Of a stretch of DNA of 64,000 nucleotides, positions 38,901 through 50,400 are shown piece after piece. How positions within the stretch are numbered: the stretch's first letter is position 1; the number at the start of each line of letters is the position of its first letter. The stretch lies in assembly GCF_005239225.2 (NCBI RefSeq), contig NC_133293.1, positions 12,058,333 to 12,122,332 on the forward strand, written 5' to 3'. Source of the stretch: Populus alba. Lineage: Eukaryota > Streptophyta > Magnoliopsida > Malpighiales > Salicaceae. The notes under the pieces are model-generated. The model saw only the letters and a program-made list of their open reading frames with translations. It was not told where the DNA came from and did not search any database. Made by a program: the position numbers and the translations under genes.

Positions 38901-41031
38901 CTATAATCTCTCATATTTGTTTCATAAGCAGATTTGGTACATGAAACCTTAATTGTTCTAAATCAACAAAATCTAAATATATTTTGATAATCTTAGCATC
39001 AAATCTTTTCTCTGAAATTACAACATCTTTATATATAGGAAACCAAAACAAAACATCGAGTGAATTAAAAATAAACAAATTCAAACAAATCAAAATTTTT
39101 AAAAAGGAAACAACAGCCAGAAAAAAAAAAAAAAAAAAGAGGTAAAATTTTTTGCCTTGCCATTGCAACCTAGCCCCTGAAAAAGGTATAAAATTGAAGG
39201 GGCTCAATATTTATTAAAATATTTAATTCGGATCTTATATTAATTGCTATTAATTAATAAAATTGAATATTATTTTATAAAATTGAGAATTAATTGGGTA
39301 ATGAAACATTTCATCAACATCTTGAGGTACTCACTTATAAACAAGAAAAACAACCATAGCTCAAATCCACATAATTTATGTCAAAGGTTCTAAGAGAAAA
39401 AAATTGAAGAACTAGAACGTAAAAATACACAAGGATAAAAAAACTATCATAAATTGCTATTGTAATATATAGGTGCTAAAAAGCGTACATGGTTTAAGAG
39501 TTAGAATGTGTTTAGGAATGAGGTTGAATCATGCTTAAAAAAATCTAATTTTTATTTATTTTAAATTAATTTTTTTAGTATTTTTTAATTTTTTTGAGGT
39601 GTTAAATTTAGAAATAAATATTAAAAAATAAAATAAAATATTATTTTACTATATTTACAAACAAAAAAATATTTTTAAAAATAAACTCTACTAAACTTTA
39701 AAACACCAAGTGAAATGCCACCGGTAAAGGAGAGAAATTTAAATTCCCCGTTTACCAAAGCAATGATGGTCAACCATAGAGCTATACAAAAAAATAAAAA
39801 AATAAAATTGAATGACAGATATAAATTTTGTGCGGAGCGTCCAAGAGACTTGCCGCTAGCAATAAGCTTATACGTCTTGTTATCTACCCCACCTTGCGAG
39901 GATCCAGTTTTGATAATAAGTTTGTTTTTCTCACTTCGATGATTGCTCTGTCCCTCCCACTACAATCATTTCTTTACCTATAAAAAAATATAAATTCAAA
40001 TCTCTAAATTGACACGTCCATCTCTCCCCCGCTTCTATTTATCTCCTACCCTCTAATCTGTACAGACATGTCCTGCTTTACATCTCAATGCTTTTTTCTT
40101 TTTTCTTTTTTTTTGCAGTAATCCCTTAAATGGAACTAGCTGCTTGAAAACAAACAAGTGGAGAAGGATCGAGCGATAGAAAGAGCGAGAAGAAGGAACG
40201 GGGAAGAATTGTTTTCTAATGATATGACGTTAATGCTGTTTTAAATCTGGGGGTGACACGTGTTCAATAAAAAGGAGTCGGCTGCTAAACTATCCATACA
40301 AGGATTTTAAGAATATATTTACTGCACTGTATTTTTAAATTAAATGCCACCGAACTAAATAAAGTGTATGGATACGATTCCAAAGAGGACAGTGCAGGAA
40401 AAACTGGTGCTCTGTTTTTTTTTCAAAAAACTTTCGGATAAAAAATAAAAATTCATGACGTCTAAAAAGGAAAAACGAGCCGGAGAAAGAATATTTACTG
40501 TCTAGATGGTTATTCTTGAGGTGTCAGTCAGCAAAAATCATTCTTGCAAAAACCCTAAAAACAGGGGGAAAAAACTTCAACATTTGAAAAGGTCTCGAGT
40601 GTAAGAGATATTCTCCAATCGAAATAAGAAATCCAAGCAAAATTCTAAAATAGGAGAAAAATGTGTCCCACGAAACGATGAACCTAAGACTTATTACGAC
40701 GACGTATTTAACGGTTTTGAGTCTCAAGGCTGTCCATTCAATCACCTTCAACTCTCTCCATACATTAAAAAAATTAAAAAAAAAATGACACCACCCCCAA
40801 CACAGGAGCCAAAGCACCTAGTAATAAGTCAACAATGATACATTCCAAGATATGGAAATGATCTTCATCGGCCATTCAACCCCTAACCCCCTTCATTCTT
40901 TTAATCCTCATAAATAAATAAATATCGTATTTCTAACCCCAGATAATTAAAATTTTACGATGACCTCCCTTTCTCTCTAGATCAACACGACCACTGCACC
41001 TTCACTTGCTCTCACTAAACTTTGTCCAAGA
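38901..41031. other. Upstream region of the RIE1-type gene
   Basis: Contains an A run (about 39120-39138), an AT-rich family copy (about 39545-39680) and GC-richer DNA nearer the gene. A TATA-like TAAATAAATAAATAT near 40911-40925 could place the transcript start about 80-100 bp before the start codon. The 5-prime leader is CT-rich. The overlapping ORFs here are not supported. Confidence 0.4.
40256..40263. promoter_or_regulatory. ACACGTGT G-box/ABRE-like palindrome
   Basis: A perfect 8 bp palindrome in GTGACACGTGTTC. This core is recognised by bZIP (ABF) and bHLH factors. It lies about 770 bp upstream of the RIE1-type start codon, so a role in abscisic-acid or light response is possible but only inferred. 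Confidence 0.35.
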
Positions 41032-44000
41032 ATGTCATCCGAAAATGAATCCCACGCGCCCCTCCTCCGCCCTCGCCAAGACTCTCCGACCTCCCCAACC
41101 GCCAGCCAAACCACCCTAGCCGTCCTCCTCGGCCGAGCCACTGGCCGCCGCGGCCCGTCCATGCTGGTAAGAGAAACAGCAGCTCGTGAGCTGGATGAGA
41201 GACGCGCTGACTGGGGGTACTCGAAGCCGGTGGTGGCATTAGACATGCTGTGGAACGCAGCGTTCGTGGTGGTTTCGGTAACGATGCTGGCGGTGACGGC
41301 GAAGGAGAAGCCGAACACACCGATAAGGATATGGATCTGTGGGTATAGTTTGCAGTGTTTGGTGCATGTTATTTTGGTGTGGTTGGAGTATAGGAGAAGG
41401 AACACGAGGAGAGGGAGAGATGTAGAGAGCCAACAACAGTCAATTGAGGGAGAAAATGTTGTGGAGAGTGAAGACGAGGATGGCGATGAAAATGATAGAG
41501 CATCTCCTCCTAGATCAAGGTAAATGAAAATGAAGATAAAAAAAAAAAAGTCTTACCTTTTTTAATATTTATTTTTGCGATTTCTGGTTTTTGTGCTTAT
41601 TTGGGATTTTCTCTTTCTTTCAAAAAGATAATTTCAGTTTTGAGTTTTGTGTTGGTTTTCATATCACATATTATTAGGGTTTTAGTTTTTTTGTTGCAGT
41701 TTTACTGTTGGTTGATTCCTTAACTCATGTGTACCCGAGAATTCATATTTCATCAAATTCTTCTTTATTGGAAGACTACTAGCACAGCATCCAAGATGGA
41801 CATTTTTGTGCATTTTGCATTATTAGGTGGTACATGGAATGGAAGGAATGTGAGCTAATGTGACAAGTTCATGGAAAAGAGAGAGATGATTGGACGAAGT
41901 TCCCAAGTGAAAGGATTACAATTTCACTGGAGGATATCAGATGTGGAACACGTAACATGCTTTTTTCTTAAAGAAAGTTCGAAACTTGAAAGAGTTGTTC
42001 TGCGATTATAAAACTTAGTGTGGGATGGATTTGACTAAACTTAAACAGTGAAAGGAGATTTTGCATGAAAACGAGAGGGACTTTGTTTTTGTTCTCTTTT
42101 ACTTATTTAGTTACTATCTCAAACCACGAGGGATTCTTGCAATCTATCTTGATTTTAAACCTTTGTGCAAAGAGCGTTAACAATTGATTTGTCTATGATG
42201 ATAACATGGGCACATCATCTATGGAATTCTAGAGACTGGATATCTAGTCTCATGCTTGTGCCCACCTCTGCGTAGTTCATAAAAGCTTTGAAGTATGTGA
42301 TTTCAGTATACAGATGTGTATGTGTTTATTCAAATGGGAGTGAAGCGACCTCCAAAATGTGATATCTTGCTATTTGTAATTGAGTAACTTTCCTCTCTCC
42401 TTCTCTTGTATGGATCTCCACCGGTATCGGTTACAATATGTTGTCTAGTAAATTTACTGGAAGGTTTATCAATTGTTGCTGTCATGTTAATTTAATGATT
42501 TCTGGCTCAGTTTCACTAAAAGATGTGAATCGGTGAATACCATGGTGTCATTTCTCTGGTGGATAGTTGGCTTTTATTGGGTAGTCTCTGGTGGCGATGC
42601 CCTTTTGCAAAATGCTCCTCGTTTGTACTGGTAAGCATTTTACTAATCTAGTACAGGCTTTCAGTTTCCATTGAATTTATATGGTTGTAGGCATTACCTC
42701 ATATCACAAGATCTTTTGAAAGCTTCAGGTACCCTTGTCTAACAGAAAATTCTCTTACCAGTATAACTGCCTTTTTTTCTTCCTCTTTTAAATACAACCA
42801 TACCCCATCAGTGATTTCCTATGTCAGCGTACCAAGACATTTTCTTTTCTGAAGTAATCAACAATTCCTCATGCTTTGTACAAGATTATTTGGCACATAA
42901 ACCTTACAAATGTTAGGATGTAGGTCATCCCTGTACTTTTTTCTTTTCTTGGTTTGATGCCTTTAACAATAATATATGCAAATAAAGACCACAAGGATAT
43001 CTAATTCTGAATTTCTGCAGGCTGGCTGTGGTTTTTCTCGCATTTGATGTGTTCTTTGCGATCTTTTGTGTTGTTTTGGCATGTTTGATTGGGATCGCTC
43101 TCTGTTGCTGCTTGCCATGCATTATTGCAATTCTTTATGCTGTTGCAGGGCAGGTATGAAGATAAAATATTTACCAACATAAACAATCTGATGGCTTTGC
43201 AAACCTTATAGCTGTTTGCATTTCAAGTGCTTAAGTATGACTTTCTGCTTCTCTCTTTTAATTTGTGACTAAATAGGAAGGTGCATCAGAAGCAGATCTC
43301 AGTATGCTGCCAAAATACAAATACCTAGTAATTGGTAATGAGGAAAAAAGGCCCAGAGTCGGGGCAGGGAAAATGGTTCCTGTGGAAACAAGCAGTGGGT
43401 ACTTGTCAACTGAGCGTATACTTTTACCTGAGGATGCAGTAAGTTATTTATCATGAGAATTTTCAGTTTTTTAAAACCTGTGGATCTGCACTTTTATGAA
43501 CCACATTTAGAAGGGAATGCTGTCATTTTTATTTGAAAAGCAATGGAGTTTTGTCAACCTGTTTACTGTCATTTTGATATATATCGCACTTGTGCATCTA
43601 GTGTTTCTGCATGTCTGCATATTTGTGCAAAAGGAATTGAAAAGGAAATTTGAGCTATTTATTTACTGTAATGTTGATGAGAGAGCACTGTCTTAGATCA
43701 TACTGAGATGAGCAGCGGTGAACCTGTAAGTATGGTATGATCATTTAATCTTCGTGTCTCGCCATAATTTGAAATCTCTTTTTAGCCAGTAATCACTTAT
43801 TCGAAATCTCCGTATAAAAAGTGGAAAATCATGTCTCTTTAGAAGAATGAATGCATGTGTGTGAAATTGCTGAGATGTAAAACAAGAGATATCACTTCTA
43901 TTGTTGTTATTAGTAGTTCATTTTATTTGGGTGAGACAAATGAGTCCTGGATATGAGATATTTTAGTGAGCATGTTCTTTGCACCTATATTTGAGGATAT

Positions 44001-45505
44001 GGACCTTAATTGTTTTTGCTTAATGAAACAAGGACAACCAAGGACATCACAAACTAGCTACATCAAGTTCAATCAGATTTGCCTAACTTCATCAATTAGC
44101 TGAGTTTCTCTCTTGCAAATAATTTGAAAGTTGTAATTGATGATATCATTGCCTAAACATTCTGCATTATGTTACATGGCAATGCAATACATTTAACTTT
44201 ACACTTTTTGAAAGTAACTGGATATATCTAATTTATTGACACATGGACTGCATTTATTCTAGTAGCTCTACTTTGTACTATATTAGATTTGAGCCCTTAT
44301 TCAAGGCCTCTAAAATAAATAGGAGGAAAAATTCATTAGGTTATATTTTGCCCTAACAAAACATGATGCATTATTTGTTTTTTCTTTCTTTTCCTTTTCT
44401 TGGAGCGTGCAGTTATTCTAAGGCATTTAAAATTTAATACCATGCAAATTAGCTAAATTAAGTCCAATATTACAACACAGAGGTATGGGGACCACATCTG
44501 GTTCGGAAAAAACAAAAAAATGTTCAGTGACCATATTTTGAATTAGAAGTGGTTAATCTAGTATTAAAATTGCCTGCATCTTATATATCTAAATGGGATT
44601 GGTACATTATCTCAGGAATGCTGATCATGAAAAGGAGAAGTATAATGCTAACTTTACCAAATATCCTTACCAAAATCACTTCTTGGAAAATCTTAAGCAT
44701 TTAATGAATGGATCCGGTCCCATAAATTTAGAACTTACAGATTGTTTTTACCGTAATAGAAGAGTATATAACAATATTTGACTTCCATCAACCATCAATA
44801 TTTTAGAGATTGTTCTTACTGTGTTTATTTAAAAAGAAAAAAAAAACAGCTATTACTACAAACATAATGGTGTGGGAATATTTTTTTGCTATGAACATAT
44901 ATAGAAGTATTTTATCAGGTTTGATGCTATATTGAGCCCGTTATTTGGCCTGTCTGTTGTGAGATCGTCCTGCAGGATCTGAGTCAACCTGTCATGTGGT
45001 TGGATGTTATTTGGTCAAATAAGTCTGCATTTTCATGCTAGGTTAGTCGGCTGCTGTGTCTAGGAGTTGCTTAAATGCACTAGGTTAGGTCCTAAATAAT
45101 GCATGGTTCAAGATTCTCTTCACGTGTTTTCTCCTCCAATAATAAGGGAGGCGGGAATGGTCTTAAAATTATACGGTTTGACGAAGAAATATGGAAAAAA
45201 TTGCTAGGACCAGGAATTTAGTGAAAGACATACATGATTCTAAGAACAGTTCTCTTTCACCATCAAATTCATTTTAAGAGATATCACCAGTGCTGTAGAG
45301 TTTGGTTTTAATATTTTCTTTTGATATTTATTTTTCCCTTTAGGAATGCTGTATCTGTCTTAGCCCATATGAGGATGGAGCAGAACTCCATGCACTCCCT
45401 TGCAACCATCATTTCCATGCAACGTGCATTGTGAAATGGCTTAAGATGAATGCAACATGTCCTCTCTGCAAGTATAACATTCTCAAGGGAAATGAACAGG
45501 TATGA
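41032..45505 (+). CDS. RIE1: RIE1-type multi-pass membrane RING-H2 E3 ubiquitin ligase, complete, 5 exons, 354 aa
   Basis: Predicted E3 ubiquitin ligase of an endomembrane. Exons: 41032-41519, 42511-42630, 43021-43153, 43277-43438, 45344-45505; phases close. The N terminus has the family signature [20 protein letters not shown]. Hydrophobic segments lie at [18 protein letters not shown], at [20 protein letters not shown], and in exons 2-3 ([15 protein letters not shown], then a long stretch around [20 protein letters not shown]). An acidic linker closes exon 1. The RING is encoded entirely by exon 5, with ligands C303, C306, C321, H323, H326, C329, C340 and C343 (C3H2C3). It ends in NILKGNEQV. 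Intron 4, which precedes the RING exon, is 1.9 kb. The assignment to RIE1 rather than to paralogues such as At1g12760 or At4g11680 rests on the neighbouring CPSF73-II gene; in Arabidopsis RIE1 is needed for embryo development. Confidence 0.9.
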
Positions 45506-47463
45506 AGAAAAGATAAGGAGAAACCACAATCCACTGGGTCGATACTCCCACATACTGTTCATCTTCTTGTACAGAAGAAATCAAGGTACAAGGAAAGAGG
45601 CTTCTTCAAATTTCCGTGAAGAATACAAGTTGTAGCATTCAGTAAACGATTCAGTTAGTTTTTATTTCAGTCTGGAGTTGTATTGATTCGTCTTCCTCTC
45701 CTGATTTGTTTGAGAAGCATGCTAAGATGGAGCAAGAATTTGCAAACATTCTGTTTATGCTTAAATTATATGTTTTGTAGCAATGTAATTGCATGATTGC
45801 ATCTATAGTAACCTGCTAAGTATACAAGTGTCAATCAAATTCTGGCTGTTAGCTATATAGTGAACCAGCTTCCTCGGCATTCAATTCATTTGAAGATTTG
45901 ATTTTTAGGCTTCATGACTGTATAATTTGTGTAATTGTGTAGTGTTTCTTCTCGTGTAGTTGCATGGAAATGAAGCTCTACCTGGTGAGGCCTAACTTAG
46001 TTCTGTCATTGGTCGTGCTTTTGTCACTGTAGTAAGAATGTTTGCATGCTTAACCACGCAGACGCAGCCTCGGATTTTGTCCGCCTCTTCTAAACCCGAT
46101 TTTTTCAAAGTGGAAATTCTGGATACCACGGGGTAGACCATCGCAATAACTATACAGCAATTGATTTTTTCTACGTTTTTTTTGGTAAACTGAAATCTTG
46201 ATTCTTTCCAAGAGGCATCAAAAGTTTTGTGTGTGTGTGTTTCTGTTTAGATAGTGTGTGATCGGAAGTGGTGATTGATTTTTAAATTTTTTTATTAAAA
46301 TAATGTTTTTTAAAACTTTTTAAAATATATTTTTAATATTAATATATAATGATTTGAAAAAATAAAAAATTAAAATTTAGTGAATACTATTCGAAAATTA
46401 GTTCCTATGTAATCGAGCTAGTCCGCCTCCATTTTGGGCGTTACAGCTTTTACAAGGGTGTTACGGCCGTTTGCTGCAAACCATTATTTAATACCTGCGA
46501 TATTATTTACGATCGCAATCGTGGCCATTTTCGTGAATGCAACAGCTATGCTTCAAATTGCACCCACTCTTCAAATCCTTTTTTCTTATTTTAGTTTGTG
46601 ATTTTCTTCCCTTCTCTTTTATAAAACATCAAGACTGCTCAATGTATACAGCAAATGAAAGATTTCAAGCAAGTAGGTCTGCTCTCCCTCCTTACTTCCT
46701 CGGTGCTTCAAGTTTCATCAACCTCTGTTGCTCTGCGTGTTGTCTTTGTCGACATAAATAATTAATTTATCACCTCAAAAATATCACGAGAAGCAGGTGG
46801 ATCTCTCAGTTGGCCAGAGTAACCAAAAGGTCCAAGGTTCAAGTTCTTCCACTATTTTATTTTGGCGATTCACGTCTGTAATCTGGTAATCCAAGTTGCT
46901 GTTCCGGTTCCTCAATATTATTGTCTTGAAACAAAGGGTTCTACTGGAAATGGAGGAGAAAATCTCACATCCAACTCTACTACACAGTGAACTCCACCGT
47001 TTTCCCGGTTTGAAACAGGTTGTTTCTTTGGTGGCAAGGGCAAATTGGACATTTAGGGTACAGGATAATTGGCTAGGCCTCTCCACTTTTCGTCCGAGTC
47101 CAGTGATTAAAGCATGAAGGGGAGGAGAAGTTCAATCTTGTGCTTGAATGAGCCCAGATACAAGGCAAGGAAAGGAGAATAACACGCAGACTTCAGCAAA
47201 TGCCAGATATCAAGCTAAAGGGTACTTGTTCACGGACGCTGACACAAAATACACACACGGACTAATTTACATCATGAAATTTAACAAACTGGCAAGGTGT
47301 TTTTCTAAAAAAATCAAAATTAACACACTCGGATATTACCATTTGATTTCATCATTTCCTGCCTACCGGATTGTCTACATCTCTATTCGATCAAATGGAT
47401 TGTTACTGCGTAATTTGGTAGAATCTTCATAATTGATGTCTTGGCTTTCCACCCGCGGACAAG
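45506..47463. other. Convergent spacer between RIE1-type gene and LPXC
   Basis: It holds the 3-prime ends of both genes, an AT-rich family copy (about 46280-46390) and a tRNA-like head near 46795-46855. No protein-coding gene is recognised; ORFs at 46537-46761, 46896-47117 and 47148-47432 resemble nothing known. Confidence 0.45.
46794..46858 (+). repeat. tRNA-like SINE head remnant (weak)
   Basis: The stretch reads GATCTCTCAGTTGGCCAGAG, similar to a polymerase III box A, and AAGGTTCAAGTTC, similar to box B, about 40 bp later. It has no closed tRNA cloverleaf and no obvious 3-prime tail. Confidence 0.3.
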
Positions 47464-50400
47464 TCAGCTCTTAAATGAATCGTTGAGATGGCGTCCAAAA
47501 TTGGTATGAAGTGCGTGGCCGCCCTGCATCAATTGCATATTTCAGACAGAAACTGGATAAAAATCTCTCCCGTTGTTAGATTACATTTAAGAGTGAATAA
47601 TACAACTAAGGTGAAAATAAATACAAACAGTGCTGATTCTCTTTTCCCATGAGCTTTCACATGATGCAGCCACAACATAAACTCGTAGGGAACTGTTAAA
47701 CTGCTAGCATTTAAATCAGAAGTCGTAAAATTACAAATAAAATTCACCAGGCAACAAAATCCTCCGACACATTTATGATGGATGCAAATATGACATCGCT
47801 CCCCTAGCTGGTTGTTCACATTCACTAAAAATGTGCAAGTACAAGAGCTACTAGCACAATTATGGCTTCAATAAACTAAAGAAGCATCAGAAGCATGAAT
47901 TTCTTTATGCCAAGGATGAAAGTCCCACCCTTAAACATAATCGAGCATGAACTTCATATTTGATCAAGAGTTCCCACGATGCAAACTTTTTATGTAGTTT
48001 AGAAGACAGTATTTAGCAATAATATTAGAAAAACTAATAGCAGTGCCGGTAAAACAATTTATTTAGTAAAAGTGAAAGGTCTTTTGAAAATGAAATGAAA
48101 GCTTAAATTAAAGTATTGCAGGTATATATTTCAACAACACAAGGGGAAAACAGGAGCAATATTACCATGACATGCTCCTGGATAAAATAAGTGAGAGCCA
48201 ATTGCACAAGTTACTTGAAGAACATGAAGGATTTGTTAGACTGCCGATCTAAGTTAGCTCTACAAGTTTAAGTCTAGTTTAGATATATGCATATAAATAC
48301 ATAATTCGATGCACAACAAAGGATATACATGTAAATTTGTGCATCACACAAAGATGCAACATTTTTGTCCATGCCCACAAATCATAAATTACCTGTCTTT
48401 GGAAAAAAAAAAATAAAAAAAAAAATTATTTGTTAATAACTACCGGACCATAATAGCAAAAACATGCAAATAAATAATACATGCCTTGTAAACAACCATG
48501 TGTGCCACTAGGAGTCCTTGATTACCAAATCGTGCAAATAGGGAAAGGTCACCAACAAGATCCAAGATCTTGTGACGACATGGTTCATCAGAGAAACGCA
48601 GTGGTGGATTCAACCAACCTTTGCTGGCACTGCAGATAAAAATCAAGGGTTATAACAAGAACCAACTCGTTGTTACATTCCACTTTCTGCACATGTCTCA
48701 TGTGTACAAGACCAAACTGAAAACAAAAGATTTATAATTTCATATCATTCCAACCATTTGTCAACAAAAGCAAATGCTCAAGTTTAATTTAATCCTACCA
48801 GCAACCAAAAAACTTACTTGACAGTTTAAAAATAACATTTACGTAAAAGTAGCAATTACGTAAAAGTATTAAGAAAAATAACATTTTCATGCTTATTTTG
48901 AGAAGTGTTAGAGAATAATATAAATCATATCCTAGAACCTTACCTGACAGTTTAAGCTATTGGGTTAAAATGGTTCTTTGACATGGTATCAGAGCCTTGA
49001 TGAGTAAGCAGTCACGAGTTCGAATCTCACCATCCCCCATTTATTTAATAAAAATTAAGCACGAGGTAATGTGGTTTTGTGCAAGTTTCAAGCCCAAAGG
49101 ACTTTCACTTGAGGGGGGGTGTTAGAGAATAATATAAATCATATCCCGAGACCTTTCCTAACAACTTAAATTATTGGATTAAGATGGTTCTTTAACAATA
49201 AAAATTAACATTATAGCAATTTTGCACCATCACCAATCTCCTTTGTGCAGTTGGTTAAAATGAGCTGCAGTAGCCCAATGAACCTAGCATTTACATACTT
49301 TCATCTCCAAGTAAGAATAAAACAGCTGACCTACAAACAATGGCATTGTCTAGTGAGCCCCCTTTAATAAGTCCTGCATTGCGCATATGCTCCACCTGCA
49401 AGGATTTTCGAGCATGAATTCTAGCATTAGAAAAATACTCAATTTAGTTGTATGCATGGGCATACGATGACTTGCTAAAGCAAAGACATACTTAACATTG
49501 TTTTATTTGATGGAGCAATGCTTAAACCATCACAGAAAAACCATCAGCTTCCATCTAATTATAAGAACCAGCGGCATGTTAATCCAAACATTTTCCCCTT
49601 TCTCTTTGATATACACTTGTATTATGCACTGCTTGGGAATGGCGGGACTGAAACCCGTTGCCTTGATTAAAATTATATGCCAGCAATGTAGTGTGATTTT
49701 ATAGTGTATGGTCTCTGTTACTTTTATTTCAGAAACATAACAGCAATTTGTTTCATCGGTGTAAAATTTTCCATGCACTAGTATTACAACTAGCCATACA
49801 ATTATATCACCGATAAAATGCAAAAATAGAACTGCAGTTCTTTTCATAGAAAAACTTGGAACAGTAAATTGCTAAAAGGATCGAGAAGATATTCCCAACA
49901 TTCAATATCTGAAATCTGATTACCCAGGCAGAACGTCTGATAGCTTTAAAGAACTCAACTTACAACATGTTCAAGAATAGAGGCAGTCACATTTTCTGAA
50001 TAGTAGATAAGGTGACTAATGATGACTAATAATTGAGATGAGAGCTTGGAAAGAAAGAATCCATTCCCTACATATATGTATATAGGGAGAGAAAGAAAGA
50101 AAGAAAGACAAGAAGGTCTGTTTATCACATCAAGAGATCAAACAGTCATGGATGTGGTCGTCTTCATGGTAAAAATTACACAAACCCGCACATGTAGGAG
50201 ATAAGGCAAAACTAATAGCGGCATCTTTTTTTTCATCATACTTTTTCTTTATTAAAACTGCTAAAATCAAGCCATCACAATGAGCAAAGAATAAGAACAT
50301 TGGTAATGAAAGAGAGGTCAGGACAAACCTCCTCATATATGCAAAAAGTCCTTGATGGAGCTATTTCTCTGGCATAAAGAGAATCCTCCAGTGGAGCTAA

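Noticed and set aside
40977..41436. Minus-strand ORFs of 142 and 101 aa overlapping RIE1 exon 1
   Set aside because: Antisense shadows of the GC-rich first exon, whose plus-strand frame carries the conserved RATGRRG...[15 protein letters not shown] signature.
48984..49040. GAGTTCGAATCTC near the primer site as a tRNA gene
   Set aside because: It lies in the interior of the miniature LTR element and no cloverleaf can be drawn around it.
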